Source: Flavobacteriales bacterium UBA6051 (GTDB taxonomy: Bacteria > Bacteroidota > Bacteroidia > Flavobacteriales_D > Crocinitomicaceae). Taken from it: a DNA stretch of 19,264 bases. Shown here piece after piece: positions 14,413-19,264 of this stretch (positions are counted from its first letter, which is position 1; every line of letters starts with the position of its first letter). The position numbers and the translations under genes are program-made. Below the pieces are notes generated by a model. It did not search any database, was not told the DNA's origin, and was given only the letters and a program-made list of their open reading frames with translations. Location: the NCBI GenBank assembly GCA_002427735.1, contig DIYP01000010.1, forward strand, positions 1 to 19,264. Direction: 5' to 3'.

Positions 14413-15311
14413 TGAAACATGTTGTGATTGGATCAAGAGGTAGTGATCTGGCCTTGTGGCAAGCCTACTTTGTAAAATCTGAGCTGGAAAAACTGAACTG
14501 TAGTGTTGAAATCAAAATCATTAAAACACAGGGTGATAAAATTCAGCACCTGAGCTTTGATAAGCTGGAGGGAAAGGGGTTTTTCACAAAAGAGATCGAG
14601 GACGCCTTGCTGAATAAAGACATCGATCTTGCCGTGCATTCCCACAAGGACTTGGAAACAACGCCTCCGGCTGGATTGAAGATTTCATGTGTATCACAGC
14701 GAGCCAACCCTGCAGATATTTTGTTGATTCATAAAAGTGCTGTCGATACTGGGCAGAAGTGGTCATTAAAATCTGGCGCAACGGTAGGGACATCGTCAGC
14801 GCGTCGTAAATCACAAGTACTAAAATACCGACCAGATACAACCATTACCGATTTACGCGGTAACGTGCCAACACGTATTGATAAATTACGTCAGGGGAAT
14901 TATGATGCTATTTTATTGGCGAAAGCAGGTGTGGACCGCTTAGAACTCGACCTCAGTGAGTTTGAAGAAGTGGTATTAGATCCTACGGAATTTATTCCAG
15001 CACCAGCTCAAGGTGTTCTAGGACTTCAGATCAGAGAGGATGATGAAGCACTGCATATGGTGCTGCAACAAATGAATTTCCCTGATGTTCAACAGCGTAT
15101 CGAACTGGAACGCAAAGTACTCAACCTATTAGATGGCGGATGTCAATTGCCTTTAGGTGTTTATTGTACGGAAGATCATCAATTGCATGTATCTTATGCT
15201 CCGTCTTTGGAAGGAGATTGCATCGGTCTTACTTACACCGTTTCCGATTTTACCGGAATGGCGGAAAAAGTAATCGAGGACCTTCATTCAAAAGCTTCGC
15301 TTGGCGCGTAA
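14412..15311 (+). CDS. hemC: Porphobilinogen deaminase (hydroxymethylbilane synthase) HemC
   Basis: The 299-residue cytosolic enzyme joins four porphobilinogens into hydroxymethylbilane. Visible motifs are IGSRGSDLALWQA (N-terminus), DLAVHSHKDLETTPP with the catalytic Asp region, TSSARRKSQ, RGNVPTRIDKL and IPAPAQGVLG. Cys244 in DGGCQLPLG is the attachment site of the dipyrromethane cofactor (Cys242 in E. coli). I chose the ATG at 14412, overlapping the hemA stop in TGATG, rather than the TTG one codon earlier. It overlaps hemD by 11 bases. Identification is secure. Confidence 0.97.
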   Translation: MKHVVIGSRGSDLALWQAYFVKSELEKLNCSVEIKIIKTQGDKIQHLSFDKLEGKGFFTKEIEDALLNKDIDLAVHSHKDLETTPPAGLKISCVSQRANPADILLIHKSAVDTGQKWSLKSGATVGTSSARRKSQVLKYRPDTTITDLRGNVPTRIDKLRQGNYDAILLAKAGVDRLELDLSEFEEVVLDPTEFIPAPAQGVLGLQIREDDEALHMVLQQMNFPDVQQRIELERKVLNLLDGGCQLPLGVYCTEDHQLHVSYAPSLEGDCIGLTYTVSDFTGMAEKVIEDLHSKASLGA

Positions 15312-15960
15312 GGTATTCATATCAAAAAATGCTTCCGAGGTTCAGGATTTGAAGGAGCACTTGGAAGCGAATGGAGATCAACTTATTGCAACGTCCTTTC
15401 TTCATTTTGAACAGCTCGAATTTGAGGTGGAAAGTTCATTTGACGTTATCTTTTTTGGTAGTCCACGCGCTATAATCTTTTTTCAAGCGCGTCATGCAAT
15501 TCCGGCCACAGCCTTAATTGCTTGTTCAGGTCAAAAGACCGGTGATCTTTTGCGGTCAATTGGTCATGAAGTGCATTTTGAGGCGAAAAAGAGCGGAGAT
15601 ATGCGCGCATTTGCAGATGAGTTTAAAAAGTGGTGCGGTGATAAACATGTACTTTTCCCTACGTCTGACCTTTCTTTGAAAACCATTTCATCTGTATTTG
15701 ATGATGATCAAAAAACAGAACTTGTTGTGTATAGCACAAAAATTAAAGGGCGCGAAGTCGAGTCAAGTGACACCTATGTTTTCACCAGTCCATCGAATGT
15801 AAAAGGTTTTTTGGAAGCCAATCAAAGTGTTCCTGAGGACTCTAGGGTTATTGCCTGGGGAGAAAGTACAGCAGCCGCTTTGACCGAAAATAGTGTTACT
15901 GTAGATGAAATTTTGTCTGTTGCATCAGTTGGAAGTTTGATGGGACTATTGGGCAAGTGA
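15301..15960 (+). CDS. hemD: Uroporphyrinogen-III synthase HemD
   Basis: The 219-residue cytosolic enzyme closes and isomerises hydroxymethylbilane to uroporphyrinogen III. The family diverges strongly, but RKVFISKN at the start, DVIFFGSPRAIIFF (~49-62), YVFTSPSNVKGFLEA and VIAWGESTAAAL near the end are characteristic, and position right after hemC supports it. The start is TTG at 15301, inside the last codons of hemC; there is no ATG or GTG in a suitable place, so translation is probably coupled to hemC. hemE and hemB are not next to it; the following gene is on the opposite strand ten bases away. Confidence 0.9.
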   Translation: MARKVFISKNASEVQDLKEHLEANGDQLIATSFLHFEQLEFEVESSFDVIFFGSPRAIIFFQARHAIPATALIACSGQKTGDLLRSIGHEVHFEAKKSGDMRAFADEFKKWCGDKHVLFPTSDLSLKTISSVFDDDQKTELVVYSTKIKGREVESSDTYVFTSPSNVKGFLEANQSVPEDSRVIAWGESTAAALTENSVTVDEILSVASVGSLMGLLGK

Positions 15961-15970
15961 AGGGTTTTGG

Positions 15971-17074
15971 TCAATCTAAACGCACAAGGAAATTGCCTCC
16001 AGGGTTCTCCAGATGATTAACAGCGTATAGATGTTCTTTAAAAACAGCAACTTCACCTATTATTTCAGGAATTCCGGGCAACGCTTCCCATCCGCTGTTT
16101 GTCCATTTAATGATATTTTGTGATGCTATTCCCATTGCGCCGTCAAAATCTCCCGCAACGAATAACTGATCACCATAAGCAGTAGCAACAAGAGCTCCGT
16201 AATTCCCACCTGATAAACCTCCATTCATTGGCTCCCAATCCGTTCCATTCCATCTCGCAATATAGCTGCATCCTTGATTTCCATTACCCGACATTGAAAA
16301 ATCGCCAATAGCGATTAGCGTATTTTCAAAAACGATGAGATCATTAACATTACCATCAAGTCCCGAGTTCATAGGTAGCCATTCGTTCCCATCCCAACGG
16401 GCAACATGGTTTAAAGCGCTTCCTCCTGCAGAGGTAAAGTTCCCTCCTGCAATCAAGTCACCGTTGAAACTAACAATTACCTTAGCTGGAGCATCAAAAT
16501 CTGACCCTAATCCAACCCAATCTCCAGGACTTTCAGAGCGCACATAAGGCGAAGTTGCACAGGCAACAATTGCTTTATCTTCATGATACGCGGCAGAATA
16601 AGTAATCCCATTGACCGGAAACAGTTGTCCAGAAATAACGCCTTCCCACGGCCAATAAATGCTTATATCATACGTGAACAGAGATAGATCATTAAAAAAT
16701 CCGCACCCATAAGTCATTCCATTTGATTGACAAATTTTTTCTATACCTGTTCCACCCATAAAATCCATTGGTGACTGCGTGGCGAAGTTAAAGTCAAAAC
16801 CCGAATAACGTCCGCAGATATTAGTAGAGGTCAGGAAAGTCAGTATTAATTTGTTGTCTACAACTGCCATTGCCTTGATTCGATTATCGGGTAATACAGG
16901 ACAATCGGTAATGTTGGTCCAGGTTGTTCCTGTAATATTTACAGGTGCCGGATTTGTTATTGGCGAGTCATTTTCATCTTCAACAACGATTTCATCCTTT
17001 TTACAGGAAGTAACAAAGACTAGCAAAGAGCCTGCGAAAACAATAACGAGTGTTGAGTAAAAAAAACGTTTCAT
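15971..17074 (-). CDS. Surface lipoprotein with WDG-type propeller-like repeats
   Basis: The 367-residue protein has a lipoprotein signal (lipobox VTSC, Cys24, followed by KKDE, an acidic context seen in exported Bacteroidota lipoproteins). A Pro/Asp-rich linker runs to ~45. The remainder has repeated units of about 48 residues, best seen as ARWDGNEWLPMNSGL (~225-239), ARWNGTDWEPMNGGL (~273-287) and IKWTNSGWEALPG (~322-334), each preceded by a 'LIAGGNF' or 'LFVAGDF' strand. This is Kelch- or beta-propeller-like and suggests a binding role; no catalytic residues are evident. A perfect TACCTTTG box lies upstream. It converges on hemD with no terminator visible. Function is unknown. Confidence 0.78.
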   Translation of the reverse strand: MKRFFYSTLVIVFAGSLLVFVTSCKKDEIVVEDENDSPITNPAPVNITGTTWTNITDCPVLPDNRIKAMAVVDNKLILTFLTSTNICGRYSGFDFNFATQSPMDFMGGTGIEKICQSNGMTYGCGFFNDLSLFTYDISIYWPWEGVISGQLFPVNGITYSAAYHEDKAIVACATSPYVRSESPGDWVGLGSDFDAPAKVIVSFNGDLIAGGNFTSAGGSALNHVARWDGNEWLPMNSGLDGNVNDLIVFENTLIAIGDFSMSGNGNQGCSYIARWNGTDWEPMNGGLSGGNYGALVATAYGDQLFVAGDFDGAMGIASQNIIKWTNSGWEALPGIPEIIGEVAVFKEHLYAVNHLENPGGNFLVRLD

Positions 17075-17304
17075 TTAAAATGCTTTAGTCAATCCAGAGT
17101 ATTTCCAAAGGTATGTAGACTTCTTGAAACTCTTTATTCTCTTTGTGACTTTTACTTTGTTGAAAAAGGAGAATTATTCCATCTTTTGTGAATCGACATG
17201 CCTATCCATTTTAACGCTCACATACATCTGATAACAATATAACTCTAGAAACCACTATGAAATAATTTCAAAACCTATCAGTACATCGTTTCAAGAAGGA
17301 CACA
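17075..17304. other. Intergenic region between the lipoprotein gene and the right toxin cassette
   Basis: These 230 AT-rich bases hold the promoter box of the lipoprotein gene near 17106. The remainder separates the immunity gene ending at 17305 from the lipoprotein gene. I see no convincing hairpin terminator, RNA gene or coding remnant. Confidence 0.5.
17106..17113 (-). promoter_or_regulatory. -7 box of the lipoprotein gene
   Basis: The minus strand reads TACCTTTG, a perfect and very typical TAnnTTTG element, 31 bases upstream of the ATG at 17074. A TTG box at the right distance is not obvious. Confidence 0.5.
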
Positions 17305-17670
17305 CTACCATATGTCTAATCTGGCACACTTGAATGAAATATAGGCTCCTTCTTTTAAGTCCTTTGGTATCGAATGCTCCTCTAATTCAATCTTAAATCC
17401 TCCGATTTTTACAATTCCCATTTTCTTATCAATCAATATTCCCTCAACGGAATAATCAAAAGAATCAGAAATACGATGAAAGCAGTTTTTTTGAGTTTCT
17501 TGCATCATGACTTCCTGAGTATCAAAAGCATGAAGGCAATCGCTCACTTTATCCCCTTCTTCTAATTCAAAAGGCTGCGAAAAACATAAGGCCTCATAGG
17601 TCCCATCAGTCAGCCAAACTTCTGCTTCAGCAGCATCTTTAGAAATCCAATTTACTTTTTTAACAATCAT
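17305..17670 (-). CDS. Small protein, probable immunity protein for the orphan toxin tail
   Basis: This 121-residue soluble protein has no signal peptide and appears mostly beta-stranded, with charged loops and an end reading GAYISFKCARLDIW. I do not recognise a named family. Its ATG lies ten bases past the stop of the orphan toxin tail (17681-17803), the normal place for an immunity gene. The last strands, 'GFKIELEEHSIPKDLKEGA' then 'YISFKC', look like a small barrel. The protein may protect against a toxin now lost here but still made by siblings or stored elsewhere. Confidence is high that it is a real gene, moderate that it is an immunity gene. Confidence 0.6.
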   Translation of the reverse strand: MIVKKVNWISKDAAEAEVWLTDGTYEALCFSQPFELEEGDKVSDCLHAFDTQEVMMQETQKNCFHRISDSFDYSVEGILIDKKMGIVKIGGFKIELEEHSIPKDLKEGAYISFKCARLDIW

Positions 17671-17680
17671 TCGAGCTAAT

Positions 17681-17803
17681 TTAACGAATCATACCCAAAC
17701 TAGGCACTATCTTAGCCAGCTCGCCTGCTGTTTTAATGTGAAAAGTGGTAATTTCTCCCGTGGTTCTATTTAGTCCAACGAAAGCAGAATTGGATGAGAT
17801 AAG
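17681..17803 (-). pseudogene. Orphan C-terminal tail of a polymorphic toxin
   Basis: On the minus strand, 40 codons are open from CTT at 17803 to TAA at 17683-17681, with an in-frame TAG just upstream and no plausible start. The peptide, LISSNSAFVGLNRTTGEITT followed by FHIKTAGELAKIVPSLGMIR, reads like the last strand-helix unit of a secreted toxin domain. It sits directly ahead of a small immunity-like gene. The best reading is a toxin tip displaced when the EndoU cassette arrived and then eroded from its 5' side. The toxin family is not recognised. Confidence 0.6.
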
Positions 17804-17893
17804 CTAGGCCTATTTCATGCATTTCATGTATTTTTTATATTCCATTTTAGCTATGAATTTAATCTCTCCGCAACCTCCGATCATGATAACATT

Positions 17894-18349
17894 TTAGAAA
17901 TCCAACTGAGCTATGAACTTCTGAAGATTAGTATAATTCATCTGAAGCTTATTTATTTCAGCATTTCTGATGTTATTTTTTTTATAAAACCGAAGTAACT
18001 CATTACTTTCCTTCAAAGAACTTTGAACAAAACTGATTAAATCAAGTTTCTGATTATTCGAATTAATCATGGCTTTACCATCTCGAAACTCTATGAGCCA
18101 AGATTTGTCATCAAAGTCCTTTTTAATAAAAAAATCAAAGCTTCCATCCATAAAGCTGAACTCAGCACCGTTCGTTTCATCTGACAATAAATTTAACAGC
18201 CCCTCCAACCACCAGTTTAAGATGATATTAACAAAATCATTCCAGTCTCTATCAGGAAAAAAAATCCCCTCATGTTCCAAACAAATTTTTCCAGTTATAT
18301 TGCCATTATTAGCTCTGCGTATACTTTTTGAATCTACTATTAGTTGCAT
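17894..18349 (-). CDS. Probable immunity protein for the EndoU-like toxin
   Basis: This 151-residue soluble protein has no signal peptide. The middle carries FFPDRDWNDFVNIILNWWLE and EFSFMDGSFDFFI, a 'DW-DF...WW...FMDG' pattern I associate with small immunity-like proteins near toxins, but I cannot name the family. The C-terminal third is a charged helix. Its ATG at 18349 comes nine bases after the toxin stop on the same strand, so it is co-transcribed. The cognate relationship is inferred from that position. Confidence 0.7.
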   Translation of the reverse strand: MQLIVDSKSIRRANNGNITGKICLEHEGIFFPDRDWNDFVNIILNWWLEGLLNLLSDETNGAEFSFMDGSFDFFIKKDFDDKSWLIEFRDGKAMINSNNQKLDLISFVQSSLKESNELLRFYKKNNIRNAEINKLQMNYTNLQKFIAQLDF

Positions 18350-18358
18350 CTTGCAAAT

Positions 18359-19264
18359 TTAATAAACAGGATAGGCAGTTTCAATTCTTTTTGTGGAAGT
18401 ATTAATCCACATTTCAATAGTCAGACCGGAATCTGTTCTTCCTTGAATTAAAATTCTATCCCCTTGCGTCTTTAATTTCTTGAAAACATTTTTGTAAGCG
18501 TTCATAATTGCTGACTCAATGTTGGAGCCTGTCATGTAATCAGGAAATAGTGTTTTGTTGGGCGAGACTCTGGAGCCTCCGCTCATATGACCTGAAAGAA
18601 CATGATCGATATCAATCTTGACCTTTTTGGCTGACGGCAAAATCTTCTTTAGTGGGGATGTCACTTCATCGCCATATTTCACGACAGTATTGACAACTTT
18701 CCCTCCCTTCGTAATAATCTTTCCAATTGGTATTATTTCGGCCGCGCCAATAATTATATCTGTCCCCGTTATATCCTCACCTTTCGCAGCTTTATCTATT
18801 AAGGCTCCTCCAGGTGTGACATGCTTGCCATAGTTATTCCAGTTTTCGGTAGATAACTTCATGGCATCGGTTCTATTGTCCGTTGCAGACATAGTATGTG
18901 GATTCTTCATGTCAAAGCTATTCACGGCTGCCATGTAGTCATCAAAATATTTTTGCATTTCGATTTTCGCTTGGCGTTCTGCAATCTGCTCATCAGTTTG
19001 ACCTGCTGAAACACTGACCTGTTCATAGTTAACAGTTTTTCCATCATTGGCCCAATCTGAATCCGCATATTTCGTCGCATCCTTAGGTTTTATTCCTTGT
19101 TGACTTTTCTTGGAAGCTTTTTTCTTTTTATCATCATCTCCACTTGTGGAACTTTCTAACCCTAAAGGATCAACATAAAACACCGGATTATCATCAAAAG
19201 CACAATACGGAGATTGCCACGGAAACTTCGCCATTAATGGGTCCAAACTCTTCCATCTTCCAAG
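18359..19264 (-). CDS. Rhs-family polymorphic toxin, C-terminal part (5' truncated by window edge), EndoU-like RNase domain
   Basis: The frame is open to the window edge; the TTG at 19246 is not a true start. Counting from there, residues 4-30 are the Rhs core end (PWQSPYCAFDDNPVFYVDPLGL), then GDDDKKKKASKK, a YEQVSVSA box (~74-81) like that in the left toxin, a pretoxin hydrophobic stretch (~160-190), and the tip domain from ~205. The tip has DHVLSGHMSGG (His215, His220), KTLFPDYM followed by an Ile/Ala helix, and ends IETAYPVY. This fits bacterial EndoU (PF14436) RNases, with H-L-G..GG near the start, FP.-W/M--I--AI, and a final I-TAYP. The His that often follows the GG is Ser here, so the exact catalytic set is unsure. 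Export probably uses the machinery of the parent Rhs protein. Confidence 0.82.
   Translation of the reverse strand, partial: LGRWKSLDPLMAKFPWQSPYCAFDDNPVFYVDPLGLESSTSGDDDKKKKASKKSQQGIKPKDATKYADSDWANDGKTVNYEQVSVSAGQTDEQIAERQAKIEMQKYFDDYMAAVNSFDMKNPHTMSATDNRTDAMKLSTENWNNYGKHVTPGGALIDKAAKGEDITGTDIIIGAAEIIPIGKIITKGGKVVNTVVKYGDEVTSPLKKILPSAKKVKIDIDHVLSGHMSGGSRVSPNKTLFPDYMTGSNIESAIMNAYKNVFKKLKTQGDRILIQGRTDSGLTIEMWINTSTKRIETAYPVY
19184..19264 (-). repeat. Right copy of 81-bp inverted repeat (Rhs core end)
   Basis: This is the reverse-complement partner of 4-84, with 79 of 81 identical bases and only synonymous differences. It runs to the last base of the window, as expected if a longer repeat bounds the assembled segment. 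Confidence 0.95.

Noticed and set aside
1..19264. Insertion sequence or integrase explaining the inverted repeats at the window ends
   Set aside because: The repeats encode Rhs core protein in frame, no transposase or recombinase gene is present, and the genes inside are mostly housekeeping.
1..19264. tRNA, rRNA, CRISPR array or riboswitch
   Set aside because: No cloverleaf-like sequence, regularly spaced repeats or known RNA motif was seen in any intergenic stretch, the longest of which is about 250 bases.

Overview
The window looks like a chromosomal segment from a member of the Bacteroidota, probably Flavobacteriales. The reasons are promoter-like TAnnTTTG boxes ahead of several genes, weak or absent Shine-Dalgarno signals, Rhs tails of the 'PWQSPYCAFDDNP...DP.GL...GDDDK' type, small lipoproteins and a DUF4412/GLPGLI-like exported protein. 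There are no rRNA or tRNA genes, no insertion sequences and no CRISPR array. I cannot name the genus from sequence alone.

Layout. Both ends of the window lie inside Rhs-type polymorphic toxin genes that point inwards (left end on +, right end on -). They share an 81-base near-identical inverted repeat that runs up to, or within three bases of, each end. The left tip carries a toxin domain I could not assign, with an overlapping DUF2247-like immunity gene and a decayed reading frame behind it. The right tip carries an EndoU-like RNase domain followed by a probable immunity gene, then the orphan last ~40 codons of another toxin, then a second probable immunity gene. These ends are the accessory part of the window.

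Between them lies mostly ordinary chromosome: an SGNH hydrolase with C-terminal MORN/YwqK-like repeats (1723-3042, +), a hairpin terminator, an ALDH7-type aldehyde dehydrogenase (3137-4693, -), and an arsenic operon arsR-arsI-arsC-aquaporin (6673 down to 4731, -). A CPA-family antiporter diverges from arsR (6798-8123, +). A tight minus-strand row follows: RDD protein, rsmI, DUF4412-like exported protein, quinone oxidoreductase-like protein, tpx and a serine-hydrolase lipoprotein (13000 down to 8169). Divergent from it is the heme operon hemA-hemC-hemD (13168-15960, +), then a WDG-repeat lipoprotein (15971-17074, -).

How the genes work together. In the arsenic operon, ArsC would reduce arsenate to arsenite and ArsI would split methylarsenite to arsenite. 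A wide-pore aquaporin would let arsenite leave down its gradient, and ArsR would sense arsenite at a palindrome next to its start. No ArsB or Acr3 pump is present here. HemA, HemC and HemD make three steps of the C5 route to uroporphyrinogen III. The two toxin ends, each with its own immunity genes and remnants of older cassettes, look like toxin-tip replacement sites. Their inverted arrangement could allow recombination that swaps tips or inverts the ~19 kb between them.
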